Source: Glycomyces sp. L485
Lineage (GTDB): Bacteria; Actinomycetota; Actinomycetes; Mycobacteriales; Micromonosporaceae
DNA: 64,000 nucleotides
Reading direction: 5' to 3'
Assembly (NCBI RefSeq): GCF_022548875.1
Contig: NZ_JAKZEW010000005.1
Span: 1 to 64,000, forward strand
Shown: piece after piece, positions 1-10,519 of the stretch
How positions within the stretch are numbered: the stretch's first letter is position 1
How the letters are laid out: each line of letters opens with the position of its first letter
Made by a program: the position numbers and the translations under genes
The notes under the pieces: generated by a model
Told to the model about the DNA's origin: nothing
What the model saw: the letters and a program-made list of their open reading frames with translations, nothing else
Databases searched by the model: none

Positions 1-999
1 CACCGCAGGCAGAGACCGAACCGAACACCGGACCCGAACACAGTCCCCGAACGGGAACCGGACCCAAGCGAGACTCCGAACAGGACTCCGAACAGGACTT
101 CGATCCGGGCTCCGGACCGGGCGGATGCTCCCGCCCCGAAGACGAGCACGCCCCCACACCAGCAACACCGCCAGCAGGTGCGGCCTCACCGGCGGCACCG
201 GCTGCGGCGATGCGCCTGGTACATCCGAAGACGAATAAACCGCTGATCCCGGTGCGCTCGAACCTGATCGAAGATCCCATCCCGTTCTTAACCTGCCCGC
301 CGCGGGAGGCCGCGGCGGGGAAGGCGCCTTATACAGCCGCCAGCTCGAAACCGGAAACGGCTTCGAGCCATTCCCCGTGTCCAGGCCAGAACACCACACC
401 CAAAGTGCCCCAAGCCTCCGCACCCGACTGGCCCGAAACCCGCACCCGGCCGCCCCGAACAGGCATCCCCTCACCGCACCCCCGCACAGCCCCCGAAACC
501 CCAGCCACCGCCGCAAGCCGCCGAACCGGACCCGAGAGTCCCGCTCCCGCTCCCGCTCCTGCTCCCCACGACCGAGCTCCGTGGCCGACAGGGCACCCCC
601 GACCTCCACTCAGCTCCTTCGTCGCCGCCTCGTCTGAAGCCTGCGTGAAGCGGACCCTTCTTCGGAGACCCAGCCCGCCCACCTCTGTACCTCGTCATCG
701 CTGCTGCTCTTGGCGCAGAAGGGGCATCCGCCACACACCTACCCCGCCAACGCCCCCGTGGCCATTGCCGGGCTCGACAGGCTTACCGTCCCTCGAAGAT
801 GCGATCTTCATGCTGTTGTCGGGACTGTGACATCGAGGCCAGCATGTTCCGTGCTGCGACGCCATAGCGGACACGGGGTCGGTGATGGCAGTACCGGTGA
901 ATCTGGTTGCCGTTCTCCTGGCCTCGAGGCATGATTGCAGGCGGCGCCTTGCCTGCCGCACGGCTAGGAGACAGGTCGATACCCACCTCGGAGAGCCCA
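1..999. other. Unassigned low-complexity region; one long open frame
   Basis: No recognisable gene. One plus-strand frame is open from the window edge to 830, and from the ATG at 210 would give 206 residues rich in Pro, Thr, Arg and Ala. Before that ATG the same frame reads Glu/Pro/Ser/Gly-rich sequence with short repeats (gactccgaacag twice near 80-100). This could be the tail of a gene starting left of the window or only the chance openness of GC-rich DNA. No domain or ribosome binding site supports it. From 831 to 999 I see only the leader of the following ABC gene. Confidence 0.3.
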
Positions 1000-2817
1000 A
1001 TGACTGACGTTGCCGCACCGCCCTCGGCAGAATCGAGCATCCTCCGCCGGGGACTGCGCAACATCGGGGACATGATCAGGATCGAACCCAAGCTGTTCGC
1101 GATCGGCGCCGTCGGCGCCATGGTCAACACCGCGACCACCCTGTTCGTCTCCGCCGTCGTCGGCTGGGTCGTCGCGCAGGTCGCCGTCCCCGCCTACGAG
1201 AACGGCGAGGTCGCCCTCGGCTCGGTCGCGCTCGGCGTCGGCGCCCTCCTCGGCACCTCCGCGATCCGCTTCTCCAGCATGTGCGCCCGCCGCATCGGCG
1301 CCGGTGCCATGATGTTCCGCGTCCAGGCTCACTGGCGCCGCCAGGTCACCCGCCGCTACCTCGCCCTGCCCGTCTCCTGGCACCAGAAGCACCCCACCGG
1401 CACGCTCCTGTCCAACGCGAACGCCGATGTCGAGGCCGCCACCAGGCCGCTCGCGCCGCTCCCGTTCGCGTGCGGCACCCTGTTCATGCTCGCCGTCTCC
1501 ATGGTCGTGTTCTTCCTCGTCGACTGGGCGATCGCCCTGGTCGCGCTCGGCATGTTCCCGACCTTGTTCGCTCTCAACGCCGTCTTCGCCTCCAAGATGG
1601 CCCCGCGAGCCAAGCGCGCCCAAGAGCTGCGCGCCGAGGTCTCCGCTGTCGGCCACGAGTCCTTCGACGGCGCACTCGTCGTCAAGGCCATGGGCCGTGA
1701 GACCGCCGAGACCGAGCGGTTCACCGGCTCGGCCACCGAGCTGCGGGACGCGATGATCGGCGTCGGGCGCCTGCGGGCCGCGTTCGAGCCCGCCATCGCC
1801 GGGCTCCCCGAACTCGGCACGCTCCTCGCCCTCCTGGTCGGCCTCGCCCGCTACCAGCAGGGAGCCTTGGACCTCGAACAGCTCGTCACCGTCGCGTTCA
1901 TGTTCTCCGTCCTCGCGTTCCCGATCCGGGCGATCGGCTGGGTCCTCGGTGACCTGCCCACCTCCGTGGTGGGGCGCGGCCGTGTCGACCACGTCCTCTC
2001 CGCGACCGGCGACATGGACTACGGCGAGAGGGAGCCGGCGACGCCCGCGGGCCCGGCGAGCCTCGAATTCGACTCGGTCGCCTACTCCTATCCCGACGGC
2101 GGCGAGGCCATCAGCGACGTCACCTTCACCGTCCCCGCCGGGAAGACCGTCGCGCTCGTCGGCGCCACCGGCTCCGGCAAGTCCACACTCGCGCACCTCG
2201 CCGCCCGCCTCATCGACCCAAGCCGCGGCGCCGTCCGCCTCGACGGCGTCGACCTGCGCGAACTCACCCACCCCGCACTCGCCGCCACCACCGCGCTCGT
2301 CCAGCAGATCCCGTTCGTCTTCGACGACACCGTCCGCGCCAACCTCGCGCTGAGCCGCGAGAGCGCCGACGACTCCCGGCTGTGGGAGGCCCTCGCCGCG
2401 GCCGGCGCCGACAAGTTCGTCGCCGACCTCGAGGACGGGCTCGACACCGAGGTCGGCGAGCGGGGCACCACCCTCTCCGGCGGCCAGCGTCAGCGGCTCA
2501 CGCTCGCCAGGGCCCTAGCCGGCTCCCCTCGGCTGCTCGTCCTCGACGACGCCACCAGCGCCATCGACCCCAGAGTGGAGTCCCGGATCCTCTCGGGGCT
2601 CAAGGCCTCCTCCGAGGTCGCCAGCGTCCTCGTCGTCGCCTACCGCAGGGCCACCATCGCCCTTGCCGACGAGGTCGTCTTCCTCGACGGCGGCCGCATC
2701 ACCGCCCGGGGCGCCCACACCGAGCTGCTCGAGACCCACCAGCCGTACGCCGACCTCGTCACCGCCTACGAGCAGGCCGAAGCCGAGCGTGAATTCGACG
2801 AGGAGAACGTCGCGTGA
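1000..2817 (+). CDS. ABC exporter half-transporter, degenerate-site subunit
   Basis: A 605-residue fused membrane plus ATPase subunit of a type IV (ABCB-like) exporter. The N-terminal ~320 residues hold the hydrophobic transmembrane helices. The ATPase domain has Walker A GATGSGKST (about 388-396), signature LSGGQ (about 492) and Walker B ending LVLDDATS. Two catalytic positions are non-canonical: the glutamate after Walker B is Asp (DD instead of DE) and the H-loop histidine is Tyr (VVAYRR, about residue 548). ATG at 1000 is preferred over an upstream in-frame start because GGAGAG lies just upstream and the protein then begins like relatives (MTDVAAP). The stop overlaps the next ABC gene, so the two very likely form a heterodimer. 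The substrate cannot be read from sequence; multidrug, lipid or peptide export are all possible. Confidence 0.93.
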   Translation: MTDVAAPPSAESSILRRGLRNIGDMIRIEPKLFAIGAVGAMVNTATTLFVSAVVGWVVAQVAVPAYENGEVALGSVALGVGALLGTSAIRFSSMCARRIGAGAMMFRVQAHWRRQVTRRYLALPVSWHQKHPTGTLLSNANADVEAATRPLAPLPFACGTLFMLAVSMVVFFLVDWAIALVALGMFPTLFALNAVFASKMAPRAKRAQELRAEVSAVGHESFDGALVVKAMGRETAETERFTGSATELRDAMIGVGRLRAAFEPAIAGLPELGTLLALLVGLARYQQGALDLEQLVTVAFMFSVLAFPIRAIGWVLGDLPTSVVGRGRVDHVLSATGDMDYGEREPATPAGPASLEFDSVAYSYPDGGEAISDVTFTVPAGKTVALVGATGSGKSTLAHLAARLIDPSRGAVRLDGVDLRELTHPALAATTALVQQIPFVFDDTVRANLALSRESADDSRLWEALAAAGADKFVADLEDGLDTEVGERGTTLSGGQRQRLTLARALAGSPRLLVLDDATSAIDPRVESRILSGLKASSEVASVLVVAYRRATIALADEVVFLDGGRITARGAHTELLETHQPYADLVTAYEQAEAEREFDEENVA

Positions 2818-4595
2818 CCACCGAGACGACCGACGCCGAGCCCGGCCCGTTCCACACCCTCAAACGCGGCCTGCGGCTATCGCCCGAGCTGCGCAGGGGA
2901 CTGGCCTTCACCGTCGTCCTCGCCTGCATCACCGCCGTAGGACGCCTCGTGGTGCCCATCGCCGCCCAGCAGGTCCTCGACAACGGCCTGTTCACCGACG
3001 CCGGGCCCGACCTCGGCTTCGTCCTCGGGGTCACCGCCGTCGGCATCACCGTCCTGGCGATCACCACCGCCGCGAACTTCCTGATGAACCGGCGCCTGTT
3101 CATCGTCTCCGAGACCGCCTTGGCGAATCTGCGCCGCCGCACCTTCCGCCACATCCACGACCTGTCGATGCTGCACCAGCAGTCCGAGCGGCGCGGCGCG
3201 CTGACCGCCCGCGTCACGACCGACATCGACCAGGTCAGCCAGTTCCTCCAGCAGGGCGGCATGGTCCTGGTGACCTCGACGGCGCAGATCCTGGTGGCGA
3301 CGGTGGTCATGGCCGTCTACTCCTGGCCGCTGGCGATCGTGGTGTGGGTCGTGTTCATCCCCGTCACCTGGCTGATCAAATGGCTTCAGGCGCACCTGGC
3401 CTCGGCCTACACCGACGTGCGTCGCAGCGTCGCGAAGCTGCTCTCGGCAGTCTCGGAGTCCGTCGTCGGCGCGGGCACCGTGCGCGCCTACGGCGTCGGC
3501 TCGCGCACGAGCGAGCGGCTCGACGCCTCGATCGAGGAGCACCGCAAGGACCAGACGAGGGCGATCAGGCGCTCGGCGTTCTCCTTCGGAGCCGGCGAGC
3601 TCGTCTACTTCGGAGTGAATGCGGTCGTGGTCGTCCTCGGCGCCTTCCTCGTCGCGGGCGGCTCGATGACCGTCGGCGAACTCGCCGCGTTCCTGTTCCT
3701 GGTCGTGCTGTTCACCCAGCCGGTCGTGATCGGCACCGAGACGCTCAACGAGGCTCAGAACGCGGTCTCGGGCTGGCGGCGCGTCCTCGACATCATCGAC
3801 ACCGAGCCCGACGTGGCCGACCCCGTCGACGGGGTCGACCTCCCCGAAGGCCCGCTCGGGGTCCGCTTCGAGGACGTCCGCTTCGCCTATCCGGGAGGCG
3901 AGGAGGTCCTGCACGGCATCGACGTCGACATCCGCCCGAACACCAAGGTCGCCGTGGTGGGGGAGACCGGCTCGGGAAAGACCACCTTCGCGAAGCTGCT
4001 GACGCGGCTGATGGACCCGACTTCGGGGCGGGTGGTGATCGGCGAGACCCCGCTGACCGACGTCAGGTTCTCCTCGCTGCGCGGGCGCGTCACGATGGTC
4101 CCGCAAGAGGGCTTCCTGTTCAACGGCACGCTCGCCCACAACGTCCGCTTCGCGAAGCCCGACATCGGCGAGGCCGAGATCTACGTGGCCTTCTCCGAGC
4201 TCGGCCTCACCGACTGGGTCGAGGCGCTTCCGAACGGACTCGACACCGAGCTGGGCGAGAGCGGCGCGAACCTGAGCGTCGGCGAGCGCCAGCTCGTCTC
4301 GCTCGTGCGCGCCTACGTGGCCGACCCGGACCTGCTGGTCCTCGACGAGGCGACGAGCGCGGTCGACCCCGCCACCGAGCTGCGCCTGTCGTCCGCGTTG
4401 GACGCGGTCACACGCGGCCGGACGACGGTCATCATCGCCCACCGCCTCTCGACGGCCGAGACCTCCGACGAGATCCTCGTCTTTGACGGCGGCGACCTCG
4501 TTCAGCACGGCCGCCACGCCGAACTGGCCGCTAGGAAGGACTCCGTGTACGCGGGGCTCCACGGGTCCTGGATCGAGCAGACCCGCTCGAGCTAG
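2814..4595 (+). CDS. ABC exporter half-transporter, catalytic-site subunit
   Basis: A 593-residue type IV ABC exporter subunit starting with GTG in a GTGA overlap with the previous gene. The membrane domain occupies roughly residues 20-310. The ATPase domain has Walker A GETGSGKTT (383-391), Walker B with the catalytic glutamate (LVLDEATSAVDP, E512) and a canonical H-loop (IIAHRLS, H543). Its signature is LSVGE instead of LSGGQ (about 487). In the ATP sandwich its Walker A, Glu and His pair with the canonical LSGGQ of the upstream subunit (active site), while its own LSVGE pairs with the Asp/Tyr-altered site of that subunit (degenerate site). This is the known asymmetric design of heterodimeric exporters. 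No regulator is adjacent. Confidence 0.93.
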   Translation: MTTETTDAEPGPFHTLKRGLRLSPELRRGLAFTVVLACITAVGRLVVPIAAQQVLDNGLFTDAGPDLGFVLGVTAVGITVLAITTAANFLMNRRLFIVSETALANLRRRTFRHIHDLSMLHQQSERRGALTARVTTDIDQVSQFLQQGGMVLVTSTAQILVATVVMAVYSWPLAIVVWVVFIPVTWLIKWLQAHLASAYTDVRRSVAKLLSAVSESVVGAGTVRAYGVGSRTSERLDASIEEHRKDQTRAIRRSAFSFGAGELVYFGVNAVVVVLGAFLVAGGSMTVGELAAFLFLVVLFTQPVVIGTETLNEAQNAVSGWRRVLDIIDTEPDVADPVDGVDLPEGPLGVRFEDVRFAYPGGEEVLHGIDVDIRPNTKVAVVGETGSGKTTFAKLLTRLMDPTSGRVVIGETPLTDVRFSSLRGRVTMVPQEGFLFNGTLAHNVRFAKPDIGEAEIYVAFSELGLTDWVEALPNGLDTELGESGANLSVGERQLVSLVRAYVADPDLLVLDEATSAVDPATELRLSSALDAVTRGRTTVIIAHRLSTAETSDEILVFDGGDLVQHGRHAELAARKDSVYAGLHGSWIEQTRSS

Positions 4596-4704
4596 TCGAC
4601 GTCGGTCTTAGGGTCATCCGTCACGGAGTCTCGTGGTGCTCCAGGCGGGCGCGGGCCTCGTCCAGCTCGGCATGCACCTAATCGAGCAGCGACGACCCGC
4701 CGCA

Positions 4705-4731
4705 CCGGCGCGCCTTCCTGCGGCGCGCCGG
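4705..4731. terminator. Hairpin after ABC operon
   Basis: A perfect 10-bp inverted repeat (CCGGCGCGCC, 7-base loop, GGCGCGCCGG) about 110 bases past the ABC stop. There is no T-tract, so it is only a terminator candidate. Confidence 0.4.
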
Positions 4732-4754
4732 GCGGCCCGCATGGAGCCACCCAC

Positions 4755-4991
4755 TTGAGCGGACGAATCCACATCTCTCTCGACGGAACCAACGAATACG
4801 AACTGCACTGCGACCGTCGCGGCGGCCGGTTTCGCCCCGGCGACGATTCCTACTACAGTCGGCCGGTGCTGCGCGCGGCCGCAGAATCCGAGGGCCGGCG
4901 GGTCAGCCAGGGTTCGGACGGCGAGCACGAGTGCCCCGGTCGCGGGGATCCGGCAGCCGCAAGACGCGACTGCGGCCTCCTGGCAACGTGA
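4755..4991 (+). CDS. Small hypothetical protein (weak)
   Basis: A TTG-started frame of 78 codons with a mixed composition (begins MSGRIHISLDGTNEYELHC) that looks more protein-like than the surrounding frames at first and turns low-complexity near the end. No family recognised and no good ribosome binding site. It ends two bases before the 3' end of the convergent quinone oxidoreductase gene. It may be spurious. Confidence 0.25.
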   Translation: MSGRIHISLDGTNEYELHCDRRGGRFRPGDDSYYSRPVLRAAAESEGRRVSQGSDGEHECPGRGDPAAARRDCGLLAT

Positions 4992-4993
4992 CC

Positions 4994-5956
4994 CTAGGGA
5001 ATCAGCAGGAGTTTGCCGGTCGTCTTGCGGCTCTCAAGCGCCTGGTGGGCCTCCGCGGCCTCGTCCAGGCGGAACGTGTCGCCGACTCTCACGTGCAGGT
5101 TGTTGTCCTCGATCAACTGGAACACCTCGGCGGTGCGCTGGAGATACTCCTCCCTGGTCGCCGTGAAGTCGCCCAGCTTCGGGCGGGTCAGCGTCAGCGA
5201 ACCGAGGGTGTTGAGCACCTGCGGGTCGAACTTCGGCACCGGGCCGCTCGCCTGGCCGAACAGTGCCATCGTCCCCCTGCGGCCCAGCGACGCCAGACTC
5301 TCGTCGAAGGTGTCCTTGCCGACCCCGTCGAAGACCGCGGCCACGCCCTCGCCGCCGGTGATCTCACGGGCCTTTTCGCCGAAGTCCTCGTAGAACAGGA
5401 CGTGGTCGCAGCCGTTCGAACGGGCAAGCTCCGCCTTCGCGTCCGTGGAGACCGTGCCGATGACCTTGCCGCCCTTGTACTTCACCATCTGCGTCAGCAG
5501 CAGTCCGACGCCTCCTGCGGCGGCGTGGACGATCACCGTCTCGCCCTCGGCCACCGGGTGGACCGTGTTGCACAGGTAGTGCGCCGTCAGACCCTGGAGC
5601 ATCACCGCGGCGGCGGTCTCAAGCGACACCAGCGGCGGTACCGGCACGAAGTCCGACTCCTTGCCCACCACGATGTCCGCATAGGAACCCGGCACCTGCG
5701 CCCAGGCGACCTCGTCGCCCGGCCCGAACTGGTCGACGCCCTCGCCTACGGCCACCACCGTCCCGCCGCCTTCGAGGCCGGGCGTGAACGGCAGGGGCAC
5801 CGGGTAGGCGCCCGAACGGTGATACGTGTCGATGAAGTTCACACCGGCCGCGGCCACGCGCACCGCCACCTGCCCGGGGCGCGGGCCGGGGTCCTCGCCT
5901 TCGAGGAGCCGCATGACCCCCGGGCCGCCGGTCTGCTCCACCACGATCGCCTTCAT
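4994..5956 (-). CDS. Zinc-independent quinone oxidoreductase (MDR superfamily)
   Basis: A 320-residue medium-chain dehydrogenase/reductase of the NADPH:quinone oxidoreductase type. It begins MKAIVVEQTGGPGVM and keeps the family features: the VNFIDTYHRSGAYP segment, the EGGGTVVAVGEGV turn and the nucleotide-binding motif HAAAGGVGLLLTQ. The structural zinc cysteines of true alcohol dehydrogenases are absent, as in Qor proteins. The likely reaction is NADPH-dependent reduction of quinones or reactive enones in the cytoplasm. ATG at 5956 is preceded by GGAAGGA. It is transcribed in the same direction as the reductase gene upstream, with a 33-base gap. Confidence 0.9.
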   Translation of the reverse strand: MKAIVVEQTGGPGVMRLLEGEDPGPRPGQVAVRVAAAGVNFIDTYHRSGAYPVPLPFTPGLEGGGTVVAVGEGVDQFGPGDEVAWAQVPGSYADIVVGKESDFVPVPPLVSLETAAAVMLQGLTAHYLCNTVHPVAEGETVIVHAAAGGVGLLLTQMVKYKGGKVIGTVSTDAKAELARSNGCDHVLFYEDFGEKAREITGGEGVAAVFDGVGKDTFDESLASLGRRGTMALFGQASGPVPKFDPQVLNTLGSLTLTRPKLGDFTATREEYLQRTAEVFQLIEDNNLHVRVGDTFRLDEAAEAHQALESRKTTGKLLLIP

Positions 5957-5989
5957 GAGAAATCCTTCCGCCGCAGGGACACCAACAAC

Positions 5990-6736
5990 CTAGCAGCGCC
6001 GAACCCTCCCGATCGCCCGAGCGGGCGCACCGTATCTCCGGTCGAGTAAGTCATCGGCTCTACGGTAGACCGTCAGCGCTATCTCGCCGATCGCCCTCGT
6101 CTCCACCAGATGAAGCGGCCGCCGCGGCGACTGCGGGAACGGCGCCGGGTGCACGAACCGCGCCCCGCCCCGCTCGCCGAGCAGGAACGGCGCCACCGCC
6201 AGATGGACCTCGTCAACCAGGTCCTCGGCCAGGAACGCCGTATGGACCATGCCCCCGCCCTCGACCAGCAGCCGCTGCACCCCCCGCCCGGCGAGGTCCT
6301 CCAGTGCCATCCGCAGGTCGACCGTGTTCTGATCGGTCGCCACCACCTCCGCGGCCGGGCCGTCGGTCCGGCCGCGGAGCGGGCACAGCCGCGCCCCGAC
6401 CTCGCTGGTGTAGATCACCGGGACCGGCTCCCCGCTGTTGAACAGCCGCGCCCTCGGATCCAGATCACCGGAAGGGGAGAAGACCACCCGCATCGGCGAC
6501 GGCTCCCGGCCCTCGGCCACACGCCGAGCCCGCCGCTCCTGCGAGCGCAGCAGCAGCCGCGGATCGTCCGCCCGGATCGTGCCCGCGCCCACCGCGATCG
6601 CGTCCACCCCCGCCCGCACCTCGTCCACCCGGTCCAGGTCGGCCGCGTTCGACAGCGTCAGCCGCTTGTCGGAGTCGTCGTCGAGGAAGCCGTCGATGCT
6701 CACCGCGGCCGAAACGATCACAAAGGGACGATTCAT
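5990..6736 (-). CDS. Pyrimidine reductase / dihydrofolate reductase-fold protein (RibD C-terminal domain family)
   Basis: A 248-residue stand-alone RibD_C domain. Visible family motifs are the start FVIVSAAVSIDGFLDD, the AGVDAIAVGAGTIRADDPRLLLR block (NADPH and substrate contacts), and GVQRLLVEGGGMVHTAFLAEDLVDEVHLAVAPFLLG split over the second half. The family reduces the ribosyl side chain of the pyrimidine riboflavin precursor, but stand-alone homologues often act on other substrates. No deaminase domain and no rib genes are nearby, so a riboflavin role is uncertain. It is divergent from hisI, leaving a 78-base shared upstream region. Confidence 0.85.
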   Translation of the reverse strand: MNRPFVIVSAAVSIDGFLDDDSDKRLTLSNAADLDRVDEVRAGVDAIAVGAGTIRADDPRLLLRSQERRARRVAEGREPSPMRVVFSPSGDLDPRARLFNSGEPVPVIYTSEVGARLCPLRGRTDGPAAEVVATDQNTVDLRMALEDLAGRGVQRLLVEGGGMVHTAFLAEDLVDEVHLAVAPFLLGERGGARFVHPAPFPQSPRRPLHLVETRAIGEIALTVYRRADDLLDRRYGAPARAIGRVRRC

Positions 6737-6814
6737 GACGCAAGAATCCCATGATCCGCCCCGACCCGGGCCCGGGTGGCGGCCTCGAGGTGAGAGACGT
6801 CAGAATCAGTAGAC

Positions 6815-7159
6815 GTGGAAGGCCAACAGACCAGCGAGGACGCCATCGCGGACCTCAAGTTCAACGCCGAGGGCCTCGTGCCCGCGATCGCGCAGCAGCA
6901 CGACACCGGGGAAGTCCTCATGCTCGCGTGGATGGACGCCGAAGCGCTGCGCCGCACCATCGCCACCCGCAAGGCCACCTACTGGTCGCGCAGCCGCGGC
7001 GAGTACTGGGTGAAAGGCGAGACCTCGGGCCACCACCAGGCCGTCAAGTCGGTGTCCGTCGACTGCGACGGCGACACCGTCCTGCTCGGCGTCGAGCAGA
7101 CCGGCCCGGCCTGCCACACCGGCACCCGGACGTGCTTCACCGGAAGGCAGATCGCATGA
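6815..7159 (+). CDS. hisI: Phosphoribosyl-AMP cyclohydrolase
   Basis: A 114-residue enzyme for the third step of histidine synthesis, opening the purine ring of PR-AMP. The metal and catalytic segment is intact: [16 protein letters not shown] followed by [11 protein letters not shown] with the conserved cysteines and histidine, and [17 protein letters not shown] in the middle. The start is GTG. In related genomes hisI follows hisF and precedes trpE; here hisF is not immediately upstream and trpE is not downstream. The stop overlaps the next gene by ATGA, so it is the first gene of a his-trp-lgt run. Confidence 0.95.
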   Translation: MEGQQTSEDAIADLKFNAEGLVPAIAQQHDTGEVLMLAWMDAEALRRTIATRKATYWSRSRGEYWVKGETSGHHQAVKSVSVDCDGDTVLLGVEQTGPACHTGTRTCFTGRQIA

Positions 7160-7692
7160 GCGCAGGATCAGAGCGGGCCAGGACCCTCCTGGTCGGGCTC
7201 GCCGCCGTCGGCGCCGCCGCGCTGGCCGCCACCCGCGAATGGGCCTCCGAGACCGTCGAGAACGCCGCCGGAATGGAGACCACAGCCTCCCAGACCGGCA
7301 CCGACCTGGCCGCCTGGGCGCTGCCGTGCGCCCTCGCCGCCGGGGCCGCGTTCCTCGCGATGCTCGCCGTCGGGCGCCGGATGCGGCGCGTCACCGGTGC
7401 GCTCGCGATGCTCGCCGGCCTCGCCGTAGCCCTCGCCGGCGCATTCCACCTCGACAAGGGCGCCGCCCCGATCGGTCTCGCAGCCGCCGGGCTCGTCGTC
7501 GCCGCCGCCGGGGCCGCCGCCATGCTCCGCTCCGGGCGCTGGCCCGAGCCGGAGGCCCGCTACGATTCGAACCCGGTCGACGGCGACGTCGTAGCAGAGG
7601 ATCCGGCAAAGTTGTGGAACGCCCTCGACTCCGGTCAGGACCCCTCGTCGCCTAAAATCACCGCAACGGCGCAGGAGAAGGGACGATCTTAG
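7156..7692 (+). CDS. Trp biosynthesis-associated membrane protein (TIGR02234 / Trp_oprn_chp family)
   Basis: A 178-residue membrane protein. The first TM helix is near residues 8-26, followed by an outer segment ([17 protein letters not shown]) and three further helices packed with Ala, Gly and Leu, ending at about residue 125. The C-terminal signature YDSNPVDGD...[14 protein letters not shown] is typical of the actinobacterial family always found between trpE and trpC. Its biochemical role is unknown. ATG overlaps the hisI stop (ATGA) and its own stop abuts the trpC start, so it is translated with its neighbours. Confidence 0.88.
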   Translation: MSAGSERARTLLVGLAAVGAAALAATREWASETVENAAGMETTASQTGTDLAAWALPCALAAGAAFLAMLAVGRRMRRVTGALAMLAGLAVALAGAFHLDKGAAPIGLAAAGLVVAAAGAAAMLRSGRWPEPEARYDSNPVDGDVVAEDPAKLWNALDSGQDPSSPKITATAQEKGRS

Positions 7693-8499
7693 GTGAACGT
7701 GCTGGAGCAGATCATCACCGAAGTCCGCGCCGACCTCGAGCGGCGCCAGAACGAAGTCCCCATCGAGGCGATCCGCGAGGCCGCCGAGCGCGCCGAGGCC
7801 CCGCTCGACGGCTACGCCGCCCTCAACGGCGGCGGTGTGAGTGTCATCGCAGAGGTCAAGCGCGCCTCCCCCTCCAAAGGCGCGCTCGCCGACATCCCCG
7901 ACCCCGCGGTGCTTGCCGCCGAGTACGCCGCCGGCGGCGCCGCCGTCATCAGCGTCCTCACCGAGCCGAACTACTTCAAAGGCAGCCTCGACGACCTCGA
8001 CGCCGTCCGCAAGAAGGTCCAGGTCCCCCTGCTGCGCAAGGACTTCGTCGTCTCCCCCTACCAGGTGCTGGAGGCGCGGGCCCACGGCGCCGACGTCGTC
8101 CTGCTCATCGTCGCCGCGCTCGACCAGGACACCCTCGTCTCCCTCCACGACCGGGTCACCGGCCTGGGCATGACCGCGCTCGTCGAGGTCCACACCGAGG
8201 CCGAAGCCGACCGCGCGCTCGCCGCCGGGGCGAAGGTCATTGGCGTCAACGCCCGCGACCTGACTACGCTCCAAGTGGACCGCTCGGTGTTCGAGCGCAT
8301 CGCCCCGGGCCTGCCCCGCGACGTCGTCAAGATCGCCGAATCGGGCGTCCGCGGCACCCGCGACCTGATCCGCTACGCCGCGGCGGGCGCCGACGCCGTG
8401 CTCGTCGGCGAGGGCGTGGTCAAGCAGAAGAGCCCGCGCGACGCCGTCGCCGAACTGGTCACCGCCGGGTCGCACCCGGCGACGCCGCGACCGATCTAG
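7693..8499 (+). CDS. trpC: Indole-3-glycerol phosphate synthase
   Basis: A 268-residue (beta/alpha)8 enzyme that closes the pyrrole ring to form indole-3-glycerol phosphate. Diagnostic stretches are [13 protein letters not shown] (catalytic Lys and phosphate contacts), [33 protein letters not shown] and KIAESGVRG. Length matches the single-function enzyme; no TrpF domain is fused. GTG start begins on the base after the previous stop. It is second in the local trp block and 10 bases ahead of trpB. Confidence 0.96.
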   Translation: MNVLEQIITEVRADLERRQNEVPIEAIREAAERAEAPLDGYAALNGGGVSVIAEVKRASPSKGALADIPDPAVLAAEYAAGGAAVISVLTEPNYFKGSLDDLDAVRKKVQVPLLRKDFVVSPYQVLEARAHGADVVLLIVAALDQDTLVSLHDRVTGLGMTALVEVHTEAEADRALAAGAKVIGVNARDLTTLQVDRSVFERIAPGLPRDVVKIAESGVRGTRDLIRYAAAGADAVLVGEGVVKQKSPRDAVAELVTAGSHPATPRPI

Positions 8500-8509
8500 G
8501 AGGAGAACC

Positions 8510-9708
<1,199 letters not shown>

Positions 9709-9712
<4 letters not shown>

Positions 9713-10497
9713 GAACCGCCGAGGCATTCGCCAAGACCAGAGCCGAAGGACGCGCCGCCCTCGTCGGCTACCTCCCGGCCGGCTTCCCCACCCTGGCCGA
9801 CTCCATCAAGGCCATCGACATCATGATCGAGAACGGCGCCGACATCATCGAGGTCGGCCTGCCCTACTCCGACCCGGTCATGGACGGCCCCGCCATCCAG
9901 AAGGCCGCCGACCGGGCCCTGCACGCCGGATTCCGCACGAGCCAGGTCTTCGAGGTCGTAGAGGCCGTCTCCGGCCGCGTCCCGATCCTCATCATGACCT
10001 ACTGGAACCTCGTCGAGCGCTACGGCACGGGCCGCTTCGCGGCCGACTTCGCAGCGGCCGGCGGCGCCGGCCTCATCACGCCCGACCTCATCCCGGACGA
10101 GGCCGACGAGTGGCTCGCCGCCTCCGACGCGCACGACCTCGACCGGGTCTTCCTGGTCGCGCCCTCGTCCACCGACGAGCGCATCGCCTCCACCGTCGCC
10201 GCCTGCCGCGGCTTCGTCTACGCCCAGTCCGTCATGGGCGTCACCGGCGCCCGCTCCGCGACCTCCACCGCCGCGCCGAAACTCGTCGAGCGCACCCGTG
10301 CCCACACCGACCTGCCCATCGGCGTCGGCCTCGGCGTCCGCGACGGCGACCAGGCCGCCGAGGTCGCCTCCTACGGCGACGCCGTCATCGTCGGGTCCGC
10401 GATCGTCGGCTGCTACCTGGAGACCGACGACGTCCCCTCGGGGCACCAGCGCCTCGCCGAGCTGACAACCGAGCTGGCCGGAGGCGTCCGCCGCTAG
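9709..10497 (+). CDS. trpA: Tryptophan synthase alpha chain
   Basis: A 262-residue TIM barrel that cleaves indole-3-glycerol phosphate and channels indole to TrpB. Visible motifs are GYLPAGFPT, the [17 protein letters not shown] segment with the catalytic Asp, and the phosphate-binding VMGVTGAR and GLGVRDGDQ regions. GTG at 9709 overlaps the trpB stop. Length and gene order are standard. After its stop lies a 22-base gap carrying a candidate -10 for lgt. Confidence 0.96.
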
Positions 10498-10506
10498 AGG
10501 GTCCTA

Positions 10507-10512
10507 TACGGT
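10507..10512 (+). promoter_or_regulatory. Candidate -10 box for leaderless lgt transcript
   Basis: TACGGT (fits TANNNT) lies seven bases before the lgt GTG, where transcription would start at or next to the start codon. No ribosome binding site is present. Seen directly; promoter activity is inferred. Confidence 0.4.
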
Positions 10513-10519
10513 TTTCGAC

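Noticed and set aside
964-2271. Long minus-strand open frame opposite the ABC gene
   Set aside because: Composition is Gly/Asp/Glu/Arg-rich without motifs; it is the mirror of a clearly coding plus strand with third-position GC bias.
2877-4562. 561-codon minus-strand frame opposite the second ABC gene
   Set aside because: Low-complexity antisense frame; the plus strand has all ABC motifs.
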